This document shows positions 1-9,100 of a stretch of 64,000 nt of DNA, piece by piece. This DNA comes from Nostoc linckia NIES-25 (GTDB taxonomy: Bacteria > Cyanobacteriota > Cyanobacteriia > Cyanobacteriales > Nostocaceae), in the NCBI RefSeq assembly GCF_002368035.1, contig NZ_AP018223.1:846449-910448 (forward strand). Direction: 5' to 3'. The notes beneath the pieces were generated by a model. The model saw only the letters and a list, made by a program, of their open reading frames with translations. It did no database searches and was not told the DNA's origin. The number at the start of each line of letters is the position of its first letter. The first letter of the stretch is position 1. The position numbers and the translations under genes are program-made.

Positions 1-50
1 CCTGCCTCCCCTGCCCCCCCTGAACCTAAGACCACACCAGCAGGTGTCTA

Positions 51-1256
51 ATGCACAATAGAAATCGCTCCTGGCAAAAAAGCTACGGCATTGCTGTACT
101 CGCCAGCGGTTTAGCACTATTATTTTCTCTACTGATATCGCCACTGTTAGAGAACATTACTTTTTCAGCGTTTTTTGCAGCCGTGGTGCTGAGTTCTTGG
201 TATGGGACTCGCGGCTCAAGTTTATTTGCAACCGTACTGTGTAGCTTGGCGATCGCTTTCTTTTTTTTAAAACCAATTTATTCACTGAGTATTTTAACCC
301 TCGATGGTTTTATCCGCTTGGGGTTATTTGTTATCGTATCGCTGCTAACTACTGAGGTGAATGCAGCTTGGAGACGTACAGAGTTGAAGTTACGAGAAAG
401 TGAAACTCGCTATCGGGAAATGGCAGAGGCGGTGCAGAACTACGCCAATGAATTAGAGGAACGAGTCGCCCAACGTACAGCCGCCCTATTGGAAGCTAAC
501 AAAGAACTGGAAACCTTTGGTTATTCAGTCTCCCATGACTTACGCGCTCCTTTGCGGTCAATGCAAGGTTTAGCGCAAGCACTACAGGAAGATTATAGCG
601 ATCGCTTGGACAGCACTGGACAAGATTATATCCAAAGGATTGTCGCCTCTGCCGAACGAATGGATGGACTAATTCAAGACTTGCTCAACTACTCGCGCCT
701 GAGTCAGGTAGAAATTAATCTTGGCGCACTTAACTTAACAGACATTGTTACAGAAGCCCTTAAGCAACTAGAAGTAGAATTGCAATGGCCACAAGCTCAA
801 GTCAACATAGAGCAACCACTTCCAGAAGTTATAGGCAATTGGACAATTTTAATCCAAGTACTCGTAAACCTGCTGAGTAATGCAATTAAATTCGTCCCCG
901 CTAACAGACAACCCGAAATTCGTATCTGGGCAGAAATCGTCGGGGGAGATGGGGAGATAGGGAGATGGGGAGATGAGGTAAAAAGGGGAAAAAATTCTAC
1001 CTTGTCCCCCTTGCCTTCCTCATCCCCCATTCGCCTTTGGGTAGAAGATAACGGTATTGGCATTGCACCAGAACATCAGCAGCGAATTTTTAATGTATTT
1101 GAAAGACTACATACTCAAGAAAGTTATCCTGGTTCTGGCATTGGTTTAGCTATTGTCCGCAAAGGTATTGAACGTATGGGGGGACAGGTCGGTGTAGAGT
1201 CAATAGTAGGTAAAGGCAGCCGCTTTTGGATTGAATTACAAAAAAACTTTCGATGA
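51..1256 (+). CDS. Membrane sensor histidine kinase (DUF4118-like)
   Basis: Sensor kinase that should autophosphorylate and pass phosphate to a response regulator, probably the one encoded directly after it. Residues about 13-102 form four closely spaced hydrophobic helices like the KdpD-type DUF4118 region. A coiled linker follows (about 105-160), then HisKA with the phospho-acceptor His162 (SVSHDLRAPL) and an HATPase domain with N box (NLLSNAIKF), DNGIGI and GSGIGLAI motifs. There is no periplasmic sensor domain, so the signal is unknown. The HATPase domain is interrupted at about residues 297-327 by Gly-, then Ser/Pro-rich residues encoded by a GGGGAGAT-type short repeat; the frame is kept and the catalytic motifs are intact. 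The last third closely resembles the kinase at 2230-4215. Family assignment is firm; the stimulus cannot be read. Confidence 0.9.
   Translation: MHNRNRSWQKSYGIAVLASGLALLFSLLISPLLENITFSAFFAAVVLSSWYGTRGSSLFATVLCSLAIAFFFLKPIYSLSILTLDGFIRLGLFVIVSLLTTEVNAAWRRTELKLRESETRYREMAEAVQNYANELEERVAQRTAALLEANKELETFGYSVSHDLRAPLRSMQGLAQALQEDYSDRLDSTGQDYIQRIVASAERMDGLIQDLLNYSRLSQVEINLGALNLTDIVTEALKQLEVELQWPQAQVNIEQPLPEVIGNWTILIQVLVNLLSNAIKFVPANRQPEIRIWAEIVGGDGEIGRWGDEVKRGKNSTLSPLPSSSPIRLWVEDNGIGIAPEHQQRIFNVFERLHTQESYPGSGIGLAIVRKGIERMGGQVGVESIVGKGSRFWIELQKNFR
940..1030. repeat. GGGGAGAT low-complexity repeat inside a kinase gene
   Basis: Tandem GGGGAGAT/GGGAGAT units are followed by a C-rich partly complementary stretch. 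The same kind of repeat occurs between genes elsewhere in the window, but here it lies in frame inside the ATPase domain of the kinase, adding about 30 residues. Confidence 0.7.
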
Positions 1257-1260
1257 GAAC

Positions 1261-1713
1261 ATGAACATAGAGCAGCAGACAATTTTACTGGCAGAAGACG
1301 ACTCAAATCAAGTTCTGTTAATTCGTCGTGCTTTACGCAAAGCTAATCTGATGCAACCCCTACAGGTTGTTAGCAATGGAGAAGCCGCTATTTCTTACCT
1401 CTGTGGTGAAGGAGAATATGGCGATCGAGAACGCTACCCTTTGCCGATACTGTTTTTGCTAGACCTAAAAATGCCTCGCAAATCTGGGTTTGAGGTTTTG
1501 GAGTGGCTCAAGCAACAACCCGAACTCAAACGCTTACCAGTAATTGTGCTGACAACTTCTAAAGAAACAATCGACGTTCATAAAGCTTATGACTTGGGTG
1601 TTAATTCTTATTTAGTTAAACCCGTGGCATTAAATGATTTAACGGCAATGATAAAGTTACTTGATGCCTATTGGCTAACTTTAAATCAACAGCCGTTGGT
1701 TTACTTCACTTAG
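1261..1713 (+). CDS. Single-domain response regulator (Rcp1-like)
   Basis: Stand-alone receiver domain of 150 residues with no output domain, of the type that serves cyanobacterial phytochrome-like kinases. Acidic residues Glu12, Asp13 and Asp14, phospho-acceptor Asp68 (LLDLKMP), Thr in VLTTS and Lys in YLVKP are all present. The ATG at 1261 lies 4 bases after the stop of the upstream kinase and its N-terminus (MNIEQQTILLAEDD) is right for the family; an upstream in-frame ATG at 1231 would overlap the kinase and is less likely. The two genes are almost certainly cotranscribed and form a kinase-regulator pair. The output is probably protein-protein signalling rather than DNA binding. Confidence 0.9.
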   Translation: MNIEQQTILLAEDDSNQVLLIRRALRKANLMQPLQVVSNGEAAISYLCGEGEYGDRERYPLPILFLLDLKMPRKSGFEVLEWLKQQPELKRLPVIVLTTSKETIDVHKAYDLGVNSYLVKPVALNDLTAMIKLLDAYWLTLNQQPLVYFT

Positions 1714-1740
1714 ACAAGTTTATTCGCTCAAACGTTGCAA

Positions 1741-1763
1741 TCCCACCTCTTAAAAGGGTGGGA
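1741..1763 (+). terminator. Hairpin after the kinase/regulator pair
   Basis: Stem TCCCACC/GGTGGGA with a loop of about 9 bases lies about 30 bases after the regulator stop codon. There is no clear T-tract, so this may be a repeat element rather than an intrinsic terminator. Confidence 0.35.
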
Positions 1764-1828
1764 GTATCATTAACAATTAAAAATTCACGCATTACAGCGT
1801 TTTTCATCTATTTGAACCACAATTTTCG

Positions 1829-1856
1829 GTAGGGGCGCACAGCTGTGCGCCCCTAC
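1829..1856. repeat. Perfect 28-base palindrome
   Basis: Fourteen-base arms (GTAGGGGCGCACAG and its exact complement) meet without a loop. It is GC-rich compared with the surrounding AT-rich DNA, as expected for a dispersed palindromic repeat rather than a protein-binding site. Confidence 0.8.
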
Positions 1857-2229
1857 AACGTGGTCTATTTACCTGAAAATTGCTGTAAAGACATTTTCTA
1901 CAAGGAACTGTTACCCCGACTGAAACTGCTACTAGGTAAGGCGGGTGACCAAAATCACAGTTAAGCTATTTCTATCTTATAGCTAACACTATTTAAGACC
2001 AACGAGGATTGCGCTTTACCTATAAAGCATGGTCTATTTATCTGAAAATACCTTTAAGTTGAGATTGCTTAGTAGAGTGTGTTCTTGCTGAGAATACGAC
2101 ATCGAAAGATTTAGAACTTACGCATTACACTCTTAACTGATACTACAGAAATTGTAAGTTATTAAATCTACTTTCTTTAGTAAGAATTCTGCACTTAGAA
2201 CTTCTCAAGCATAAATTTTTTTGCTTCTC

Positions 2230-4215
2230 ATGCACATTCTGATTATTGACGACAACCCAAATGACCGTTTCATGATTATTCGCCACATGCGGCGGGAATT
2301 TCCTGATGTAGAAATAGAGGAAGTGGGTGAACCAGAAAACTTTGAGCAAGCATTGATAGCAGGTCGCTTTGACCTAACAATCACCGATTATCAACTGCGC
2401 TGGAACAATGGTTTAGAAATATTAGATGTTTTAAAAAACCGCTATCCCGATCGCCCGGTGATTATGTTTACTAACACAGGCAATCAAGAAATCGCCGTTG
2501 AGGCAATGAAAAGCGGACTTGATGATTATATTCTTAAGTCGCCCAAACACTTAGTTCGTTTGTCTGCAACGGTGAGGTCTGTGTTAGAACGCAACGAAAC
2601 TCGCCGTAGAGCCAGCTTTTTAGAGAACCGTTTGCAATCTTTACTCAATCAATTAAATGTCGGCGTATTTCGGGGAATTCCCGACGGACAGCTATTAGAA
2701 GTCAACAGTGCATTTCTCAGCCTTTTGAGGCTTGATTCTTTAGAAGAAATTCAGTTTAATACTAACTTTAATGAGATTTTTTCCAGAGCCGGAGATATAA
2801 CACCACAAAAAAGACGAGAACGGGAATTAAGAATACGCAGAAAAGATGGTAGCTATATATGGATATCAGTGAATGAAACTCTCAATATTAGTAATGGAAG
2901 AGAGGTGATTGATGGTCTAGTGGAAGACATTACCGGGCGCAAACGCTCAGAAGAAGCACTCAAGCGCTACGCCACAAGACTACAAACTCTCCAAGAGTTA
3001 GATCGGTCGATCTTGGGGGCAATTTCTCCCCAAGGAATTGCCGAAGCGGCTCTAGCTGCGACTTATCCCTTACTTCCGTGCCAATTAATGGATGTGACGT
3101 TGTTTGATTTAGAACGGCAACAAGCCACTGTCTTAGCTGTCCAGTCTAGCGATCGCATTGGCTTTGCCGTGGGCGAAACTTTCTCATTACATGATTTTGG
3201 CAACATTGAAAACTTGCAACAAAACCAGGTGATGATGATTGAAAACCTGGCCGAACATCCTAGACTCTATCGCGTTCAACAACAGTTGTTCGACCAAGGC
3301 ATTCGCTTAATTATGAATGTACCTGTGATTGCTCAACAACAGCTAATCGGTTCTTTGAACGTAGGAGTAATACAACCGCGATCGCTAACTGAGGAAGACG
3401 TAGAAATTGCCCGCGAGGTGACAAATCAGTTAGCGATCGGCATTCAGCAATCTCGCTTGCGCGAACAATTGCAGGGCTACACCGAACAACTCGAACAACT
3501 AGTCCACAACCGCACACAACAGCTAGAAGAAGCCAACAGTGCCTTAGAAGCCTTTGCCTATTCCATCTCCCACGATTTACAAGAACCTCTGCGTGCGATT
3601 CGGGGATTTGCCACTATTCTCTTAGAAGACTACGATACCGTATTAAATTCAGGCGGGCAAGATTTAGTCCATCGCATCGCCAGCAATGTCGAGCGGATGG
3701 ACAACTTACTGCTAGATTTATTAGAATACAGCCGCTTGAGCCGAATTGACTTGCCAGTGCAACCAATTAACCTCAACTCACTAGTCAAGCAAGTGCTGAC
3801 GCAATTAGAAGTATCCCTACAAGAAAACCAAGCCCAAGTGACAATTGTCGAACCATTGTTAGAAGTTGTGGGAAACTACCGCACCGTCGAGCAAATTATT
3901 ACAAACCTACTAACCAACGCGATTAAATTTGTAGATTCTGGAGTTCAACCCCAAGTCAGAATGTGGACAGAACGCCGCGAACTCTGGGTGCGTTTGTGGG
4001 TAGAAGACAACGGCATAGGCATCTCGCCCCAGCACTGGGAGCGGATTTTTGGTGTTTTCGAGCGTTTACACAGCATAGAAGCCTATCCTGGCACAGGAAT
4101 TGGACTAGCGATCGTCCGTAAAGGCATCGAACGCATGGGCGGACAAGTAGGTATGGAGTCAGAAGTCTCCCAAGGCAGTCGTTTTTGGATAGAACTACCG
4201 GAATTTGTTAAATGA
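2230..4215 (+). CDS. REC-PAS-GAF hybrid histidine kinase
   Basis: Cytoplasmic 661-residue signalling protein. An N-terminal receiver domain (residues 1 to about 125; Asp7, Asp8, phospho-acceptor Asp53) is followed by a PAS/PAC domain (about 140-240, ending VEDITGRKRSEEAL), a GAF domain (about 265-415), a coiled coil, HisKA with His448 (SISHDLQEPL), and an HATPase domain with NLLTNAIKF, DNGIGI and GTGIGLAI. No membrane segment is visible. The GAF domain shows no obvious chromophore cysteine in a phytochrome-type motif, so light sensing is not supported. Start: the ATG at 2230 gives MHILIIDDN, the normal receiver start; a TTG at 2221 is in frame but less likely. The kinase core is very similar to that at 51-1256, suggesting an old duplication. 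Confidence 0.9.
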   Translation: MHILIIDDNPNDRFMIIRHMRREFPDVEIEEVGEPENFEQALIAGRFDLTITDYQLRWNNGLEILDVLKNRYPDRPVIMFTNTGNQEIAVEAMKSGLDDYILKSPKHLVRLSATVRSVLERNETRRRASFLENRLQSLLNQLNVGVFRGIPDGQLLEVNSAFLSLLRLDSLEEIQFNTNFNEIFSRAGDITPQKRRERELRIRRKDGSYIWISVNETLNISNGREVIDGLVEDITGRKRSEEALKRYATRLQTLQELDRSILGAISPQGIAEAALAATYPLLPCQLMDVTLFDLERQQATVLAVQSSDRIGFAVGETFSLHDFGNIENLQQNQVMMIENLAEHPRLYRVQQQLFDQGIRLIMNVPVIAQQQLIGSLNVGVIQPRSLTEEDVEIAREVTNQLAIGIQQSRLREQLQGYTEQLEQLVHNRTQQLEEANSALEAFAYSISHDLQEPLRAIRGFATILLEDYDTVLNSGGQDLVHRIASNVERMDNLLLDLLEYSRLSRIDLPVQPINLNSLVKQVLTQLEVSLQENQAQVTIVEPLLEVVGNYRTVEQIITNLLTNAIKFVDSGVQPQVRMWTERRELWVRLWVEDNGIGISPQHWERIFGVFERLHSIEAYPGTGIGLAIVRKGIERMGGQVGMESEVSQGSRFWIELPEFVK

Positions 4216-4339
4216 AAATGGGGTGTGGGGCATATCCATTACGGCTGAGAGATTCTAGTTTTTGCCTTTGCTCTGTATTCAAAAGCACCTTATCACTACG
4301 ACCTCTTCCCATCGATTCCCCCCTTTTTTTGGCGTGTTC

Positions 4340-4371
4340 TATTGCAACATTTTAGTCTTGTCACGCCACTA
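4340..4371. repeat. Solo end of a dispersed inverted-repeat element
   Basis: This stretch shares 17 identical bases (CTATTGCAACATTTTAG) and most of the next 14 with the right end of the element at 19722-19851. No matching left end was found nearby, so it looks like a remnant. Confidence 0.6.
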
Positions 4372-4405
4372 CATTTAGTAGTTTATTATTCTGAATTCTT
4401 CTATA

Positions 4406-6049
4406 TCACTTACTTTGCCAAACTCGTTGTAACGACTGAAAAAGTTTCGCAAATGTTTCTTCTAGCCAAAGAATAACACGATCGAGCCATTCCAAAACTC
4501 TCTCTAGAGGATGCTTTTCATAACCCATTGTCGTTGCTTTGGTTTCTATCCAGTCTGGCTGTGCTTCAACTTCAGTGCTTTGAGAAAACCGCTGTTGGGA
4601 AATTTCCCCTTTATGATTCTTGCTATCAGATTGGGAGATCGCTGCTTCAGTTTGTTGGAAAGAGGTAACTTTTGCAGATTTTTTGGGAATTGAGGCGAGA
4701 TGACGGGTTGTTTTTTTCCTTTGTACTAATTCAGATTTGCCTTTTGGCTGTTGTCGATTCAAATTCTTTGGCCAAGAAATCCCTGCTGATAAATCTGAAG
4801 CTAAAGCAGGAGTTGTGTTTTCAAGTGTAACTGCTTTGTCAGCAACTTTTTGGCGATCGCCAAACAAATCATTCCACGTTAACCAAGGATCGTCCGTTAA
4901 ATCCTGGTTTTGCAGGTTACGATTTTTAAATAAAGCTTTTTTTGGGTAACTAGATAATAGTTTATCTGGCTGGTTGCCATCAGTTGTTGATTCAATATTT
5001 TTTCGATTCCCAACACCAAAAAAGTAATTCAGCGCTGCTTCAATTAAAGCTTGAAAATTTAGTGCATGAGTTTCTAAATCGTCACCTGTAACTGCAATTT
5101 CTCCCTTAGAAGTTAACTGTTCTTTTCCATAAAGAAATATATTTAACTGAGTTTGGGCTACTTGGATAATTTCTTGACTGCGTTGTTGAACTGGTATTAA
5201 AGCATTTGATTCGACTTTAGCAACAGCTACATCTAAAAATGTTAATAATTTACTGGACTCAAGTAAATTATTGGATGTTGCTCCGCTGATGATTGGAATA
5301 TTAACTGAATTTTCTCCAGTTAATTTTGCTAATAAACCCTCGATTTTTGGTAATAATTCCTTTTGTCTTTTAGCTTCTGATAATCGCCAAAACTGCCAGT
5401 AATTAGCAACTTCGCTAATAATCCTATCTTCTAATTTTGCCTGCTGCTGCGGTGTCAAAATATCGAGAATTTCATTCTCAGCGGTGACAAGTACCAAATT
5501 TCGATTCAGCAAATTTGTGGCAACTCCCCGAATGGCTGCAAGATGCTGCTTCAGAGGATTTTCTTGTTGTGTGGATTTGATACTTGCGGCTGAATTATTT
5601 GTAAGAGTTGGAGAATTAATAATATTAGTATCTGCGGAGTTTTTAGGGATAGATTTTTGCCAAAAACCTCCTAAAAAGCTCAAAGCATTAAAAGGTTGAG
5701 AGGCTTTTTGAGGAGTAGCGATCGCCTCCTCCGATGACAGATAATTAACTGTCTCTAATACATGCTCAATGGGAGTATCAACATTTAAATCAGTTTCCGG
5801 CTGAAAATCGGTATCATTTGATGGTAAATTCAGCCTGGATCGTGGTTCTTTGGCGTGTAAAGTTTTAGCATCTGATTCAGATGACACAAACAGTAGATAC
5901 ACTGGGTAAAGTAGCAATTCTACACCCCACTTAGTGGCAACTTGCAAATGCCGGAAGGTGTTTTCCCACCGTTGTGTCAACCGCCGAGATTGCTGGTTGA
6001 CAAAATTAAATAGTTTGCTTTGATAACGACCAGAAGAACCAGAAGACAT
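4406..6049 (-). CDS. Uncharacterised cyanobacterial protein
   Basis: I do not recognise this 547-residue protein. The N-terminus is basic (RYQSKLFNFVNQQSRRLTQR) and is followed by a short hydrophobic stretch (WGVELLLYPVYLLFV, about residues 43-57) that could be a membrane anchor. The middle has a helical region (about 165-350) with a NYWQFWRLSEAKRQKELLPKI stretch. A long polar, Ser/Gln/Lys-rich, probably disordered segment leads to a conserved-looking amphipathic C-terminus (HPLERVLEWLDRVILWLEE). The ATG at 6049 was preferred to the longer start at 6115, which would run into the divergent gene's promoter. It is divergent from the alpha-mannosidase gene with about 100 bases between the starts. 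Function unknown. Confidence 0.7.
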   Translation of the reverse strand: MSSGSSGRYQSKLFNFVNQQSRRLTQRWENTFRHLQVATKWGVELLLYPVYLLFVSSESDAKTLHAKEPRSRLNLPSNDTDFQPETDLNVDTPIEHVLETVNYLSSEEAIATPQKASQPFNALSFLGGFWQKSIPKNSADTNIINSPTLTNNSAASIKSTQQENPLKQHLAAIRGVATNLLNRNLVLVTAENEILDILTPQQQAKLEDRIISEVANYWQFWRLSEAKRQKELLPKIEGLLAKLTGENSVNIPIISGATSNNLLESSKLLTFLDVAVAKVESNALIPVQQRSQEIIQVAQTQLNIFLYGKEQLTSKGEIAVTGDDLETHALNFQALIEAALNYFFGVGNRKNIESTTDGNQPDKLLSSYPKKALFKNRNLQNQDLTDDPWLTWNDLFGDRQKVADKAVTLENTTPALASDLSAGISWPKNLNRQQPKGKSELVQRKKTTRHLASIPKKSAKVTSFQQTEAAISQSDSKNHKGEISQQRFSQSTEVEAQPDWIETKATTMGYEKHPLERVLEWLDRVILWLEETFAKLFQSLQRVWQSK

Positions 6050-6152
6050 AATAGTAATTTTTGAGTTCGAGTCTTGTTTAGTTGTGAGACTCCCGCCGAA
6101 CAATAAAAACCACAAACTGTTAATTATTGTGTGCCCTCATTTTAGCGAAAAT

Positions 6153-9100
6153 ATGACTCCAATTATCTCTGAATCTCAGTCCAATTTAATCTCGCAAGCA
6201 ATTGAGCAACTACGCTCTTTTTCTCAGGTTAATCTTCAGTCTACTTGGTTATACCGAGAATCTGACCAGATAATTACTGATGTTACAGCTGCTAATTTAT
6301 CTGATTGGCAACCTGTAGAGTTGAACGCTAAAGAACATATTGCTTGGACAGGGGGGAAAAAAGTCTTATGGCTAGGGCAAAAATTAGTAGTTCCCCAAGA
6401 TATACAGGGTTATCCGTTAGCTGGGTTATCTTTGCGGCTGGCGTTAGCTTGGTGGGCTGATGCTGTCCAGATTTATGTAAATGGGGAGTTAGCGCTGGAG
6501 GGTGATTTATTTGATTCTTCACCGAGAGTGCTTTTGAGTCGCAAGGTGACGCCAGGGGAAGAATTTATTGTTGCATTGCGGTTAGTGAGTCCCGGACATT
6601 GTGATGGCGCTTTAGTGCGATCGCTCCTTATATATGAGTCTAATGATGATGATAATCCCGATCCGGGTTTTGTGGCTGATGAGTTGGCTGTTTTGCAACT
6701 TTATTTGCAAAAGTTTGCACCAGAAAAGTTGGGTGTTTTGGTGGAGGCGGTAGAGGAGGTAACGAACCGCAGAGGCGCACAGAAGGAATTGGTTAGGTCG
6801 TTACGTCAACATCTAATTCAATCTGACATCTTAGCCCCCCTTTTGAAGGGGGGTTGGGGGGATCTAAAATCCAAAATCCATTTATTGGGTCACGCTCATC
6901 TAGATTTAGCATGGTTGTGGCCTGTGAGTGAAACTTGGAATGCAGCACAAAACACCTTTGAATCGGTTTTGAAGTTGCAAGCAGATTTTCCAGAGTTAAT
7001 TTTTTGTCATTCGACTCCGGCGCTTTATGCTTGGATTGAAGAAAATCGCCCGGATTTATTTAGGGCAATTCAAGCACAAGTAGCAGCCGGAAAGTGGGAA
7101 GTTATTGGCGGAACGTGGGTAGAACCAGAACTGAATTTGATTGCTGGCGAATCGATTGTGCGTCAGCTATTGTATGGTCAGCGATACATACAAGAAAAAT
7201 TTGGCAAGCTTTCGCCTGCGGTGTGGGTTCCAGATTCTTTTGGTTTTTGTGCAACTTTACCGCAATTTTTCGCTAATGCCGGAATTGAGTATTTTGTCAC
7301 CCAAAAGTTACGCTGGAATGATACTACTAAATTTGATTATGGTGCTTTTTGGTGGCGATCGCCTGATGGTAGCCAAGTCTTTACTTTCATGTCTGCACCC
7401 ATCGGTGAAGCGATCGACCCAGTTAAAATGGCATCATACGCTCTAGAATGGCAAAGCCAAACGAATTTACCAGAATCTCTCTGGCTTCCTGGTGTCGGCG
7501 ACCACGGCGGCGGCCCCACCCGTGATATGTTAGAAACCGCCCAACGCTGGCAAAAATCACCTTTCTTCCCAGATATAGAATTTACCACCGGTGAAAAGTA
7601 TTTACAGCAAATCCAATCAGAATTCAGAATTCAGAATTCAGAAGTCAGAAGTTATGATTCTCCCTCATCCCCCCCACCTCCCCATCTCCCCATACTTCGG
7701 CTCCGCTCAGTACAAGTCTCCCCATCTCCCCACCTCCCCACCTCCCCACCTCCCCATCTCCCCATCTGGAATGACGAACTATACTTAGAATTCCATCGCG
7801 GCTGCTACACTACTCACGCAGACCAAAAACGTTGGAATCGTCGTTGTGAAACTTTGTTGTATGAAGCTGAACTATTCGCAACTTTGGCAAACATCAGTTG
7901 TGGTGTGACATATCCCAAAGCCGAAATTGAAGCAGCTTGGAAACAAGTATTATTTCAACAGTTTCATGATATTTTACCTGGTTCTTCCATTACCCAAGTT
8001 TATCAAGATGCCTTGCCGGAATGGCAACAAGTCGAACAAACGGGAACGAAGATATTACAAGAATCATTGCAGGCGATCGCATCTCACACTACCCTACCAC
8101 AACCACCGCAACCCAATAGTTTACCTATTTTCATTTTCAATTCTCTCAATTGGCAGCGTTCTGAGGTAGTTTCTATCGCCTTACCCGCACCAGCAACAAC
8201 TACCCAACAATGGCAGATTTACGATGCTTTTGGTCAGCTGCTTGTCTCCCAATTATCTCAACCATCAACCCTACTATTTCTCGCCCCCGACATCCCACCC
8301 GTAGGCTACCGCCTCTTTTGGCTTTCTCCCTCATCCCCTACATTGCAGGAAGCTAAAGCTACATCCCCAGAATGGGTTTTGGAAAATGAATTCCTCCGAG
8401 TTGTCGTCAACCCTGAAACAGGAGATTTATCAAGTGTTTTTGATAAAACTTATCAACGGGAAGTTTTGAGTGGTGCGGGAAATCAACTGCAAGCTTTCAA
8501 AGACAGCGGTCAATATTGGGATGCTTGGAATATAGATCCTAATTACGCCCAGCATCCCTTACCCCCAACAAATCTTCAATCTATTGAATGGGTAGAACAA
8601 GGCGCAGTACAAAATCGTTTGCGCGTAGTGCGTCAATTGGGCGAATCAGAATTTTGCCAAGATTATATTCTGCAAACTGGTTCGCCCGTGCTGAAAATTT
8701 CCTCCAGGGTTAACTGGCAAGAAAATCAAGTATTGGTAAAAGCTGCTTTTCCTCTCAACATTGAAGCAGACTTCGCTACCTACGAAATTCCCTGTAGCGC
8801 AATTCGCCGTCCAACTAAACCGCAAACCCCCGCAGAACAAGCAAAATGGGAAGTACCCGCCTTACGTTGGGCTGATTTAACAGGCGAAACAAATCAGGGT
8901 TTATACGGTATTAGTTTGCTAAATGATTGTAAATATGGTTATGATGCTAAAGCCAATCAATTACGTCTGACACTGTTACGTAGCCCCAATTGGCCAGACC
9001 CAGAAGCTGACCGAGGTTTGCATGAATTCACCTACGCCTTGTATCCTCATGCTAATACTTGGGAATCAGCCCATACAGTACAGCGTGGCTATGAATTGAA

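Larger units (their letters stand above)
1714..2229. other. Intergenic region with palindrome and direct repeats
   Basis: No gene seen. It holds the hairpin at 1741-1763, a perfect 28-base palindrome at 1829-1856 (arms begin GTAGGGGCGCACAG), and two similar stretches reading TGGTCTATTTA(C/T)CTGAAAAT near 1861 and 2031. The region upstream of 2230 must carry the promoter of the next kinase, but no clear -35/-10 pair was picked out. Confidence 0.6.
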
